Source of the DNA: Aureococcus anophagefferens | Lineage: Eukaryota > Sar > Pelagophyceae > Pelagomonadales > Pelagomonadaceae | DNA: 64,000 nucleotides | Direction of reading: 5' to 3' | NCBI RefSeq assembly: GCF_000186865.1 | Contig: NW_008705575.1 | Location: 739,424-803,423 of the forward strand | In this document: positions 52,281 through 61,124 of the stretch, one piece after another | How the letters are laid out: every line of letters starts with the position of its first letter | Position numbering within the stretch: position 1 is the stretch's first letter | The notes under the pieces: generated by a model | The model's input: the letters and a program-made list of their open reading frames with translations, nothing else | What the model was told of the DNA's origin: nothing | Databases searched by the model: none | Position numbers and translations under genes: made by a program

Positions 52281-53357
52281 ATGCGATGGCTGCCCATTGT
52301 CATGCTCGCGCTCGTCGACGGCAAGTCGCGCTGCCCGCGCGGGTCCGCGTGGCCCGCGCGCCTGCGGTCCGCCAACGGCACGTGCGCGACGTTCCTCGCC
52401 GGCGCGCCGCAGCAGCAGGGGTTGGGCCACGCCTTCATGTCCTTCAATCGCCTCGTGCACGTCGCCGGCCGCCTCGGCCTGACGCTGGCCGCGCGCTTCG
52501 CGTCGCGGGGCCACGGCATGAACGCGACGAAGGTCGACGCCTACTTCTTCGGCGCGTACTTTGACGCCGCGGGGCCGCCCGCGGGCTGCGAAAAGGTTCC
52601 CGCGGCCGCGTCCGAGGCCGCGCTCGCGGCGAGCGTCGACGCCTTCCGCGCGGGCGCCTGCGCGGCGGCGCCGGCCTGCGCCGTGTTCCGCCTCAAGACC
52701 GCGCCGCCCTTCCACAAGCGGCTGAACGTCGACGGCTACCGCGCGGCGTTCGAGGGCCGCGCGGCCGAGCGGGCGGCGCTGGCGCCGCGCGCGGCTCCCC
52801 GCGGCGACGCGTTCACGGTCGCCGTCCACATCCGCCGGGGCGACCACCTCAAGTACGGCCGCCGGAACGTCGATTTCGTCGCCCAGCGCTACGTGCCGAA
52901 CGTCGCCTTCGTGGACCTGCTCGGCCGCGTCGCGGCCACGTTGAAAACGGGCGACATCGCGGCCCGCGCGCGCGTCGTCGTCCTCGCCGAGGGCGCGCGG
53001 CCCGGCGGCCTCGTGCCGGACATCGACGGCGACCGCACGGACTTCCGCGCGGCGCTGCCGGGCGTCGACGTTGACGTGGGCCCGCGCGAGGCCGTCGACG
53101 CGTTCGACGCGCTCTGCGCCGCGGACCTCGTCGTCACGTCCAAGTCGGGCTTCTCCCACCTCGCCGCGACGCTCTGCGCGCGGCCCGCGGTCCTCGCCGT
53201 GCCCTTCTGGCTCGACTACGCGTGCCTGCCGCGGGCGCTCGAGCTCGCGGAGACGGCCGCCGTCTTCGACGACAACCCGAGCGGCGCTCCCGTGAACCTC
53301 ACGGCGCGCTTCGACTACGACGAGGCGGCGCTCCTCGCGCTCCTCCGGCCGCCATAG
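52281..53357 (+). CDS. secretory fucosyltransferase-like protein
   Basis: A 358-residue protein with a short signal sequence (MRWLPIVMLALVDGKSRC). TVAVHIRRGDHLKYG is the GDP-fucose-binding H-x-R-R-G-D motif of alpha-1,2/alpha-1,6 and O-fucosyltransferases. Later VVTSKSGFSHLAATLC matches the conserved S-x-F-S-x-L-A region of the C-terminal Rossmann fold, and QQQGLGHAFMSFNRLV resembles the N-terminal G-x-G-x-x-x-x-x-Y/F motif. Probably Golgi or ER lumen, adding fucose to glycans or proteins. It faces the propeller-protein gene with 7 bp between stops. Confidence 0.75.
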   Translation: MRWLPIVMLALVDGKSRCPRGSAWPARLRSANGTCATFLAGAPQQQGLGHAFMSFNRLVHVAGRLGLTLAARFASRGHGMNATKVDAYFFGAYFDAAGPPAGCEKVPAAASEAALAASVDAFRAGACAAAPACAVFRLKTAPPFHKRLNVDGYRAAFEGRAAERAALAPRAAPRGDAFTVAVHIRRGDHLKYGRRNVDFVAQRYVPNVAFVDLLGRVAATLKTGDIAARARVVVLAEGARPGGLVPDIDGDRTDFRAALPGVDVDVGPREAVDAFDALCAADLVVTSKSGFSHLAATLCARPAVLAVPFWLDYACLPRALELAETAAVFDDNPSGAPVNLTARFDYDEAALLALLRPP

Positions 53358-53364
53358 GGTCCCT

Positions 53365-54375
53365 TTAGGCGAGGCGGTAGCGCCGCGGCATGCCGAGCTC
53401 GTCGTTCTCGAAGGCGACGTAGACGTCGCCCGTGGTCTCGTCGACGGCGAGCTCGTGGGCGTTGTCCGTGGTCGACGTGTTCACCGGCGGTGCGGCGAAG
53501 CTGCACTCGCCGGACGGGCTGGCGGCGTCGAGCGCGAAGATAAAAGAATCGGCCTTTGTCTTTGCCTCCGGCCCTCCGTTGCCCACGGACACGACGACGC
53601 GATCCCGCGGTCCGTCGTAGCGGACGGCGTTGGGCCCGGCGCCGTTCACCTCGGCCACGCAGGGCCACGCGCCGACGAAGGCGCCCGTCGACGCGTCGAG
53701 CGCGACGAGGCGATTGTGGGCGCGGTCCGCGAGCCAGACGCGGTCTCGCGACTCGTCGACCGTGACGCTGTGGAGCTGCGAGAAGTTGCCCACGGGGTCG
53801 TCGGACGGGTCGACGGTGCCGTTGTTGCCGCGGATCCACACAGGTTCGTAGGTGGCGCCGTCGAGCCTCGCCACGCGCTCGTTCAGGCCGTCGCCGTCGC
53901 CGCCGTCGGAGATGAAGAGCGCGCCGAAGCCCCAGGCGACGTCCGTGACCTCCGCGAGCTCGAAAGGCTGTCGTCCCGAGCCCTCGCGGCCGCTCCTGCC
54001 GAGCTTCGTGACCAGCCCGCCCGTCGCGACGCTCAGGCGCCGTACCGTGAAATCGCCGTACCACCCGAGGTGCGGGTTGTTGATGGCGTCCGCGACCCAG
54101 AGCTCGCCGGCGTGGTGCACGCAGCCGTGGGGGAAGACGAGCGCGCCCGCGCCCCAGGCCCGTTTGTACGCGCCGTCGATGCCAAAGGTGAGGATCGGCG
54201 GCGAGCCGAGGTGCACGGCGTGGAGGTCGGCGCCGTCGAAGGCGACGCAGCGCACGTTGGAGAAGTTCGCGAGGATGTTTTTGGGGACGTTGGTCAAGTT
54301 CGGAAACGACGCGTCGAGCACGTAGGTCGCCGCTTGCGCGACTGCTGCGAGCGAGAATGCGCGAATGAGCATCAT
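53365..54375 (-). CDS. secreted NHL-type beta-propeller (amidating-lyase-like)
   Basis: A 336-residue protein with a signal peptide (MMLIRAFSLAAVAQAATYVL). Repeated blade motifs: DAINNPHLGWYGDFTVRRLS, VTDVAWGFGALFISDGGDGD, FSQLHSVTVDESRDRVWLAD then RAHNRLVALDASTGAFVGAW, and NAHELAVDETTGDVYVAFEN. The pattern and metal-ligand-like His residues recall peptidylglycine alpha-amidating lyase and NHL repeats, but the catalytic set cannot be confirmed by eye. If a lyase, it would act on glycine-extended peptides, interesting next to a kexin-like protease gene; this is inference. The start is the first of two tandem ATGs. Confidence 0.7.
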   Translation of the reverse strand: MMLIRAFSLAAVAQAATYVLDASFPNLTNVPKNILANFSNVRCVAFDGADLHAVHLGSPPILTFGIDGAYKRAWGAGALVFPHGCVHHAGELWVADAINNPHLGWYGDFTVRRLSVATGGLVTKLGRSGREGSGRQPFELAEVTDVAWGFGALFISDGGDGDGLNERVARLDGATYEPVWIRGNNGTVDPSDDPVGNFSQLHSVTVDESRDRVWLADRAHNRLVALDASTGAFVGAWPCVAEVNGAGPNAVRYDGPRDRVVVSVGNGGPEAKTKADSFIFALDAASPSGECSFAAPPVNTSTTDNAHELAVDETTGDVYVAFENDELGMPRRYRLA

Positions 54376-54502
54376 GCTTCTCGTTTGGGGCAGCCTCCCC
54401 GGGGTCGAGAGGCAATGCTCAGTGTCAATGATGAAGATCGACTTGGCGACTTGCCGCAGCATGGACACCGAGTCGATGAGCCCTGCCAAGCACTGACACA
54501 CC

Positions 54503-55819
54503 ATGGGCCGCCGCGCCGTGACCCCGCGGCACGGCGACGTCATCGCCGCGGCGACCGCCGGCGACCTCGGAAAACTCCAGAGCTTCGACCGCGCCGCCGT
54601 CGCCGGCGCCGTCGACAAGCACGGCTGCACGGCGCTGCACTGGGCCGCGGGCGGCGGCTTCCCCGACTGCGTCGCCTGGCTCGTCGACGAGGGGCTCTGC
54701 GCCGTCGACGCGCCGCAGCAGACCAACGGCCGCGCGCCGCTCCACTTCGCGGCGCGCAACGGGCGCGTCGACGCGTGCCGCTGCATCGTCGACCGCTGCG
54801 GCGGGCGCGTCGACCCGAGGGCCGACGCGGACGTGACGCCCATCCAGCTCGCGGCCTGGCAGCTGCGCCTCGAGGTGCTGGAGTACCTGGAAAGCGCCGG
54901 CGCGGACCCCGCGCGCGTCAACGGCTTCGGCTGCACCGCCGCGCATTGGGTCGTGCTGGCGCCCAAGGACCGCGCGGCCGTGCCCGGCCTCCACCTCAAG
55001 GTCGCGCGCTGGCTCGAGGCGCGGCTCGCGCCGGCGCTCGGCGACTGCTGGCGCCTGCGCAACGCCCAGGGCCACGAGCCGCTGCACAAGGCCGCGTTCT
55101 CGGGGCATTCCCACTTTTGCGAGTGGCTCCGCGAGGCCAAGGGCATCCTCGACTCGCCCGACGACCACGGCAACTACGCCGCGGACCTCGCGCGCGAGAC
55201 GGGCCACGAGGCCCTGTCCGCGTGGCTCCGGACGAAGTGCGCGCCGTCGCGCGCCGCGGACCTCGCGGCGCTGCGCGCGTGCGCGCCGGACCTCGGCGAC
55301 GACCCGGACGACGCGGAGCTGCGGCGCGCGTTCCGGAGCGCGGCGCTGGCGTCGCACCCGGACAGGGGCGGCGACGCCGCGGCCTTCGACCGCGCGAGGC
55401 GGTCCTACGAGCGCCTCGCGCGGGGCGTCGGAGCCCAGGCGAACCCGCTCCGCGACGCGGCGACGGTGCGGCGGCTCCTCGCGGACGAAGCCGTGTCGGC
55501 GAGCGCGCCGGGCGCGCTCGCCGAGTTCGAGGCGCGCCTCGCCGTCGTGCTGCTCGAGCAGCCGGGCGGGCTCGCGCTCGGCTCGCTGCGGAAGCGCTAC
55601 GGCCGCGCGTGGCCCGACGCGCCCAACTACTTCCCGGAGCCCGCGGACCACGGCTACCGCAAGCTCGCGCACCTCATCAGACACGAGGCGGCCCGCGTCG
55701 CGCGCGTCGTCGACGAGGACAACGGCAACGTCGTCCTCTACTCCGCGCTCGACAAGGCCGGCCTCGAGCACCGGCTACTCGAGCTCGAGGAGGCCAGGAG
55801 TAGCAATATTACTTCTTAG
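54503..55819 (+). CDS. ankyrin-DnaJ-LOTUS domain protein
   Basis: A 438-residue protein with an unusual order. Residues about 30-245 are ankyrin repeats (HGCTALHWAAGGGFPDCVAW, GRAPLHFAARNGRVDACRCI, NAQGHEPLHKAAFSGHSHFC). About 265-305 is a short J domain (ELRRAFRSAALASHPDRGGD) with the Hsp70-activating HPD triad. The C-terminal 90 residues (FEARLAVVLLEQPGGLALGS then FPEPADHGYRKLAHLIRHEA) resemble a LOTUS/OST-HTH module, which binds RNA or RNA helicases. The combination suggests a cochaperone at RNA-protein complexes, an inference. Its stop overlaps the facing MYND gene by 11 bp. Confidence 0.72.
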   Translation: MGRRAVTPRHGDVIAAATAGDLGKLQSFDRAAVAGAVDKHGCTALHWAAGGGFPDCVAWLVDEGLCAVDAPQQTNGRAPLHFAARNGRVDACRCIVDRCGGRVDPRADADVTPIQLAAWQLRLEVLEYLESAGADPARVNGFGCTAAHWVVLAPKDRAAVPGLHLKVARWLEARLAPALGDCWRLRNAQGHEPLHKAAFSGHSHFCEWLREAKGILDSPDDHGNYAADLARETGHEALSAWLRTKCAPSRAADLAALRACAPDLGDDPDDAELRRAFRSAALASHPDRGGDAAAFDRARRSYERLARGVGAQANPLRDAATVRRLLADEAVSASAPGALAEFEARLAVVLLEQPGGLALGSLRKRYGRAWPDAPNYFPEPADHGYRKLAHLIRHEAARVARVVDEDNGNVVLYSALDKAGLEHRLLELEEARSSNITS

Positions 55820-57311
55820 TAGTTTTCCCTCGGCAGACGACGCGGTGGACCTGCCAGTGGCTCTTCTGGCAGGTTCGGTCGCAGTAGTAGACCTTCTTGC
55901 ATGCAACGCACGCGTTCAAGTCCGCGCTTTGCCGACCGCAAGAATCGCACCACCGTATGGTTTTTTCTGGGATGTGGAGGTCCTCCATCTGTGCTGCAGC
56001 TTGCTGCTGCGGCGACTCCGGGTTCGTCTCCGGTTGGGCCGACATGCCAAAGTCACCAGGCGCCCGACACGCCATGATCGCAGCGCGGAACTCTTCGACG
56101 TCATCGCAGCGTGACAATCCGAGAAGTGCCTGTCTGGCGCGTCGAGGCGATATGTTGGCGCGAACGATGGGGCGGCTCGTGCTTCGAAACTCGAGGTCGT
56201 CGTCGTCATCTTGGAGGTGCCTAAAATCAACGATGCCGAGGAGCCCGCCGAAAATATAGAGCAAGTCCCGTGGCACGAAACCAGCCGCCCCGGCGTTGTT
56301 AAAGAACATTTCAAGATGGTACCAGTGCGCTTCGCCCCCCACGCGGACGGCGTTCAGATGGCACTCTTCTGCGCGCTGCCATTCCCGGCAACGCTTGTAG
56401 GCGACGGCGGCATTGAGCCACAGTTTGTATACGTCCGCTGGTCCGTCGGGCACCCGTCCCCAGGTCATTGACGCGCCGGCCGCGTAGACCCGCGCCGCGT
56501 TCTCGAATTGACCCAGCATCTCGAGGCTCTCTCCGAATCGATTGACAACGACGAACCATCTTACGTTCGTTGGCCAGGGAGGCGTGTCGGACCAGCGTGG
56601 AATCGACATCCTCGCCAAGGCGTGATAGTGCAGATGTACCACATTGGCCCACAGTTTCTTCTCAACGTAGCGTACGAGCAACTTCTCATGAATGCCTCGG
56701 GCGACATCGTCTAACAACGGGGTCGCAGGGTCGCACAAGGCGAGGTGAAGCGCGCGATCGATTAAGAGGTCCTTTTGGCGCATGGTCAACCGCATGTCAT
56801 CTTCGCCAACGGCCAGGCCCGCGTAGTGCTGGAATGTCGCGTGACCGGCGTTGGCGTTCGCGACGATCGTCACGTCGACGACTCGAGGTGTCAGCTCCCG
56901 AAACGGTACCTGTCGGAACTCCCGTGTCTCGTCCTCGTCACGTCCCGCTACAAGAGCGTGACCAGAGATGAAGGTCACGTTCGAACCGTGTTCCTCCGCG
57001 GGCGCGTCCGCCCGCCAGACGCACTCGTTGCGGCAGATGGCCAGCGTCCGATCCCGTCGGTCCGAGTCGGGCGGAAAGGCCTCGCGCTCCATTTTGCTGT
57101 CAAGATCCGGCAGCGCGAGGCCCGCGAGGCTTTGCCGCAGCGTCCCGCGGGCATCGCCTGGCTGCGGCGACGTCGGCGCACCGATGGGACGACCGGCGCT
57201 CACGCAGTCCACGCAGCGGCGTTGCGTTTTCGCCTTCCACTGCTTGGAGCTATAATGGCTGCGATCGAACGCTTCATGACAAGCCCCGCAGAGCTTCTCA
57301 TCGTCGCTCAT
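55809..57311 (-). CDS. MYND-finger protein with N-terminal zinc module
   Basis: A 500-residue protein. The N-terminus CGACHEAFDRSHYSSKQW then RRCVDCV is a C-x-x-C...C-x-x-C zinc module resembling Stc1-type domains. The middle is helical and TPR-like (FGESLEMLGQFENAARVYAA, LNAAVAYKRCREWQRAEECH). The C-terminus, CDSCGRQSADLNACVACKKV then YYCDRTCQKSHWQVHRVVC, is a complete MYND zinc finger, a protein-interaction domain. Codon use is noticeably less GC-biased than in flanking genes, like the ankyrin gene at 48131. Such MYND/TPR proteins are expanded in pelagophytes and oomycetes as far as I know. Function unknown. The start at 57311 is 135 bp from the divergent calponin-type gene. Confidence 0.8.
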   Translation of the reverse strand: MSDDEKLCGACHEAFDRSHYSSKQWKAKTQRRCVDCVSAGRPIGAPTSPQPGDARGTLRQSLAGLALPDLDSKMEREAFPPDSDRRDRTLAICRNECVWRADAPAEEHGSNVTFISGHALVAGRDEDETREFRQVPFRELTPRVVDVTIVANANAGHATFQHYAGLAVGEDDMRLTMRQKDLLIDRALHLALCDPATPLLDDVARGIHEKLLVRYVEKKLWANVVHLHYHALARMSIPRWSDTPPWPTNVRWFVVVNRFGESLEMLGQFENAARVYAAGASMTWGRVPDGPADVYKLWLNAAVAYKRCREWQRAEECHLNAVRVGGEAHWYHLEMFFNNAGAAGFVPRDLLYIFGGLLGIVDFRHLQDDDDDLEFRSTSRPIVRANISPRRARQALLGLSRCDDVEEFRAAIMACRAPGDFGMSAQPETNPESPQQQAAAQMEDLHIPEKTIRWCDSCGRQSADLNACVACKKVYYCDRTCQKSHWQVHRVVCRGKTTKK

Positions 57312-57446
57312 GAGAGACAGGTTTGAGGCTGCCGTCGAAGCTCGCCCATGCATAGCCATGCACTTGGGGCTGCAACAAAGCCGAAGGTGCACTGCTCTCC
57401 GGCAGGAACTGCCGCACCAAGCGCCAAGCGCCGCTCCCGCGAGACA

Positions 57447-58427
57447 ATGGCGCTCGAGGCGTCGGTGAAGAAGCAGATGGCGGCGAAGCTCGAGGAGATG
57501 AAGCCGCAGATGGAGGCGGCCGAGGCCTGGATCGAGGCGGTCATCGGCGAACCCATGGAGGGCACCTTCGACGAGTGGCTGCGGAGCGGCGTCGTGCTCT
57601 GCAAGCTCCTCAACGGCGTCGCGCCGGGGTCCGTGAAGAAGATCGCGACGTCCGCCATGCCCTTCAAGCAGATGGAGAACATCTCGCTCTTCATCCGGGG
57701 CATCAAGAAGCTCGGCGTCCACGACAGCGACTGCTTCGACACGAACGACCTCTACAAGGGCCAGGACATCGGCAAGGTCGTCCAGTGCGTCCACAGTTTA
57801 GGCAGCGTCGTCCAGAAGCGCTGCAAGGACTACGCCGGGCCCCAGCTCGGCGTCAAGCTCGCGGACGCGAACAAGCGCGAGTTCACCGAGGACCAGCTCA
57901 AGGAGGCGCGCGCGGCCACCTCCAAGCTCAGCGCCGGGTCGTCGGCGACCATGGAGCGCAACGACGTGCTCAAGTCGGGCATCACCATGGGCAACACCTA
58001 CGCCGGCGGCGCGGGCTCGTCCGAGGCGTCGAAGCTCGCGTCGGGCTCCGCGGCGACGATGGAGCGGAGCGAGGTCATCAAGTCGGGCATCACCATGGGC
58101 AACACCTACGCCGGCGGCGCCGGCTCGTCCGAGGCGTCGAAACTGGCGTCGGGCTCGGCCGCGACGATGGAGCGCACGGGCGTCGTCAAGGCCGGCATCA
58201 CCTTCGGCAACGACCAGAGCGGCGACGGCTCCAACGAGATGTCGAAGATGACCATCGGCAGCGCGGGCCAGATGGAGCGCAGCGAGGTCCTCAAGACGGG
58301 CATCACCTTCGGCAACGCGTCCGCGGGCGCCGGCGCGGCGGACGCGTCCAAGGCCACGCAGGGTTCCAGCGCCACCATGGACCGCGCGGCCATGCCCCAG
58401 GACAACATCATGAAGAACGTGTCCTGA
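57447..58427 (+). CDS. calponin-homology protein with calponin-like repeats
   Basis: A 326-residue cytoskeletal protein. A single CH domain (about residues 18-130: AEAWIEAVIGEPMEGTFDEW, LRSGVVLCKLLNGVAPGSVK, MENISLFIRGIKKLGV, DLYKGQDIGKVVQCVHSLG) is of the calponin/transgelin type 3 class. Five repeats of about 38 residues follow, each with SGSAATMER-S-x-V-x-KSGITMGN; the KSGITMGN part matches the actin-binding calponin repeat (GLQMG). So actin-filament binding or bundling is likely. ATG 57447 begins the family-like N-terminus (MALEASVKKQMAAKLEEMKP); an earlier ATG at 57348 lies close to the divergent gene. Confidence 0.88.
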   Translation: MALEASVKKQMAAKLEEMKPQMEAAEAWIEAVIGEPMEGTFDEWLRSGVVLCKLLNGVAPGSVKKIATSAMPFKQMENISLFIRGIKKLGVHDSDCFDTNDLYKGQDIGKVVQCVHSLGSVVQKRCKDYAGPQLGVKLADANKREFTEDQLKEARAATSKLSAGSSATMERNDVLKSGITMGNTYAGGAGSSEASKLASGSAATMERSEVIKSGITMGNTYAGGAGSSEASKLASGSAATMERTGVVKAGITFGNDQSGDGSNEMSKMTIGSAGQMERSEVLKTGITFGNASAGAGAADASKATQGSSATMDRAAMPQDNIMKNVS

Positions 58428-58540
58428 GGCGCCGCCTTTTTCCGCCCGCGGCCGTGGCCATCGCGGTCGCCGCGCGGCGCGCGCGACGTCGTAGCCTCGT
58501 CGTCGAGGCCGCAAGGACCGCTCTCATTCGTAATCGCGCT

Positions 58541-60282
58541 ATGGAGAGCCCCTCGAGCTCGTCGCCGAGCAGCGAGCCGCCGGCCGAAGCCGCGGCAGCA
58601 GCGACGACGCCGCGAGACGACGCGCAAACGTCGCCCGACGCGCAAACGACCTCGCCCGCGGCGGCCGCGCCGGACGGCGACGCGCGCTGGGCGCGGCCAG
58701 CCCAGCGCCACTTCCTCGAGGCGACCTGCGACGCGCCGCCCCTGCGCTTCGGCCGCGGCAGCGCCGGCGGGTCGTCGTCGCGGGCGCTCTTCGGCGTGCG
58801 GGCCCAGGAGCAGGCCGTCTTCGAGCGCCTGCGGCGGAGCGCGGCCCAGGGCGAGTCGACGAGCCTCGTGCTCTGCGGCCACCGCGGCTGCGGCAAGCAC
58901 GCGACGCTCGCGCGCGCGCTCGCGCGCCTCGACGCCGACGGCACTCTCCCGCGCTACGACGTCGCGGAGCTCAGCGGCCTCGTCCACGCCGAGGCCGCGA
59001 CGGGCCTCCGCGAGCTCGTTAACCAGCTCGCCGCGGAGTCCGGGCGGGCCGCGGCCGCGACGTCGCGCTACGTCGACGATTTGGCGTTGGTCGTCGACGA
59101 GCTCCGGCGGCGGCGCGCGGAGCGGCGCGCGCCGCTGCTGGTGGTGCTCAGCGAGCTCGACGCCTTCGCGCTGCAGCCGCGGCAGACCCTGCTCTACACG
59201 TTACTGGACGCGATGCAGTCGCGGCTGGGGTGCGTCGTCGTCGTCGGCGTCACGACGGACCACGGCGTCCTCGAGCTCTTCGAGAAGCGCGTGCGGTCGC
59301 GGCTCCAGAACCACCACGTCTCCTTCACGCAGGCGCTCGCGTGCGACGTCGTCGCGTGTTGCAGGGCAGGAAAAGGGTGATTCAACGTCGCTTCAATGTG
59401 AGTGTTCCGCGCGCGCGCGTTTCGGACACAGCACCCACGCTTCGAGAGCGCTCCGAGAGATGATCGCTCGTCCAAAAATCAGCCGAAACGAGCGGAAAAC
59501 GACCGAGATAGGAGCCTTTGAAGTTTGGAATTTTGCACCCTTTTCCTGCCCAGGCCTGCTGGGACGACCGCATGGCCGTCGACGGCGCGGCGCTCCGCGC
59601 GGCGGCCGCGGCGCCCCGGCGGCGCAAGCGGCCCCGGGACCCGGCGCCGCCGGCGCCCGATGCTGCGAGCGACGACGACGGATCTGCGGATGCGTACGCG
59701 CGGCGCCACGCGGCGAACTGGGCGGCGATCCGGACGTCCCCGCAGTTCCAGAACCGCGTCCGCGACGGCGTCGCCGCGGGCCGGAGCCTGCGCTGGTTCT
59801 CGCGCGTCATGGCGCGCGCCTGCGCGTCCCTCGCGCCGGACGCGCCGCTGCTGAGCGCGGCGACGGTCGAGGAGGCGTTCCGTTGCATGGACCCGAACTC
59901 GGGAGCTGCGTGGCGCGCGGCGGTGTCCGCGATGCCGCCGGCGGAGAAGGCCCTGCTCGTGGCCTTCCTCAAGCTCGAGCGCGTCGGGGCGCCCTACACG
60001 CTCGAGAGCGCCATCCACGTGCTCGGGCGGTTGTCGCAGGCGTCCGCCGCGGACGCGTACGAGGAGGAGGTTTTGGTCGACGCGATGGCCGCGCTCGTCG
60101 ACAAGGACGTCGCCGTGCTCGCCCAGGAGCGCGGCGCGCCGCGGCGCGACACGCACGCGCTGCGCTTCGCCCACGTGCGCCTCGCCGCGGCCGTCGACGT
60201 CGACGACCTCTGGCTCGCGCTCCGCACGGACGACCTCGGCTGCCCGACGACGCTCCGCCAGTGGGCGCTGAACCACATCTAG
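58541..60282 (+). CDS. ORC4: origin recognition complex subunit 4, interrupted by introner 3
   Basis: Exons 58541-59353 and 59554-60282 give 513 residues. ORC4 is an AAA+ subunit of the complex that loads MCM helicase at replication origins. After a low-complexity N-terminus: SLVLCGHRGCGKHATLARAL (Walker A), YDVAELSGLVHAEAATGLRE, LLVVLSELDAFALQPRQTLL (Walker B region, with S-E-L-D instead of D-E-x-D), VVVVGVTTDHGVLELFEKRV then RSRLQNH, the winged-helix part, and the C-terminal CPTTLRQWALNHI, which matches the conserved ORC4 ending. The introner falls between codons (phase 0) after FTQALACDV. Read through the element, the frame stops at 59380, so splicing is required. Confidence 0.9.
59362..59553 (+). 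mobile_element. introner element, copy 3
   Basis: A 192-bp element in sense orientation, with ends GGGCAGGAAAAGGGTG and CACCCTTTTCCTGCCC followed by AG. Flanking 8-mers GCGTGTTG (59354-59361) and GCCTGCTG (59554-59561) match at six positions, a decayed target duplication. Nearly identical to copy 1 (seven differences by my count), so it is recent. Confidence 0.93.
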
Positions 60283-60316
60283 GCCGGGTAACACACACAA
60301 CGACACCCGACGCGCC

Positions 60317-60838
60317 TTACTTCCCCGCGTTGGCGTTCATGGGGTTCGTGAGGTCCTTGGCGAACTTGAGGAACGGGTTCGTCGTCGCCGCGGCCTCCTC
60401 GGGCTTCGCGAGCTTGACGGGGTCGTCGGGGAAGACGGCCAGGTTGTAGCCGAAGTCGAGGTTGTCCTCCTCCTTCAGGCCCGGGTAGGCGGCGAGCGTC
60501 GCGGATTTGAGGCTCTCGAGGTTGCCGTAGATGGACTGCGGCACGGACTCGGACCGCGGCACGGTCACGCAGCCCACGGGCGCCCAGTCCTCGGTGCCGC
60601 CGGGCTTGACGTAGACGCGGTACTCGGGGATGCCCGACTTCTTCGCGGCCTCGTAGGCGCCCGCCGCGCGCTCGCGCTCGACCTTGGCGGGCGACTTGAC
60701 CTTCTTCTCCGTGAATTTGTTCGTCCCGAAGCCCGTCTTCTTCGCTCCGAGCGCGGACGGCGCGGCGGAGGCGCCGGGCGCCAGGAACGCCGAGGCGCCC
60801 GCGGCGCAGAGCGCGACGACGACATATGAGCACTTCAT
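60317..60838 (-). CDS. conserved plastid protein (HHL1/DUF6523-like)
   Basis: A 173-residue plastid protein. MKCSYVVVALCAAGASAFLA is a textbook heterokont leader with ASAF at the cleavage site. The mature part includes GIPEYRVYVKPGGTEDWAPV, GCVTVPRSESVPQSIYGNLE, SLKSATLAAYPGLK and NLDFGYNLAVFPDDPVKLAK, reminiscent of a small plant and algal plastid family (HHL1/DUF6523-like) linked to photosystem II protection; I recall the family only loosely, so the name is tentative. No membrane span is visible in the mature part. It faces ORC4 with 34 bp between stops. Confidence 0.65.
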   Translation of the reverse strand: MKCSYVVVALCAAGASAFLAPGASAAPSALGAKKTGFGTNKFTEKKVKSPAKVERERAAGAYEAAKKSGIPEYRVYVKPGGTEDWAPVGCVTVPRSESVPQSIYGNLESLKSATLAAYPGLKEEDNLDFGYNLAVFPDDPVKLAKPEEAAATTNPFLKFAKDLTNPMNANAGK

Positions 60839-61124
60839 GGTCGAACCTGCGGTGAGCGCAGGTCTTCGGAGCGCGTGGCGTGTTTGGCCCGGCGCGCGAA
60901 GGCAGGGAGCGCGGCCGATGCGTTGCGCTAGCTCTCGTGTCGCTTGCAGACTTGTTTGCGCGCGGAACCCCGCGCGCGCGCGTCGTGTCGGACGCTGAGC
61001 CATGCCTCTGCGTGTATTGTCTGTGTCAGCACCGGCCAAAGCTGCGGCAACGCTGCCGATCTCAACATAGAGGCGAGCGGCACACGATGGCCGCTGTGAT
61101 GCGTTGCAGGCAGCCCTTCAGACG

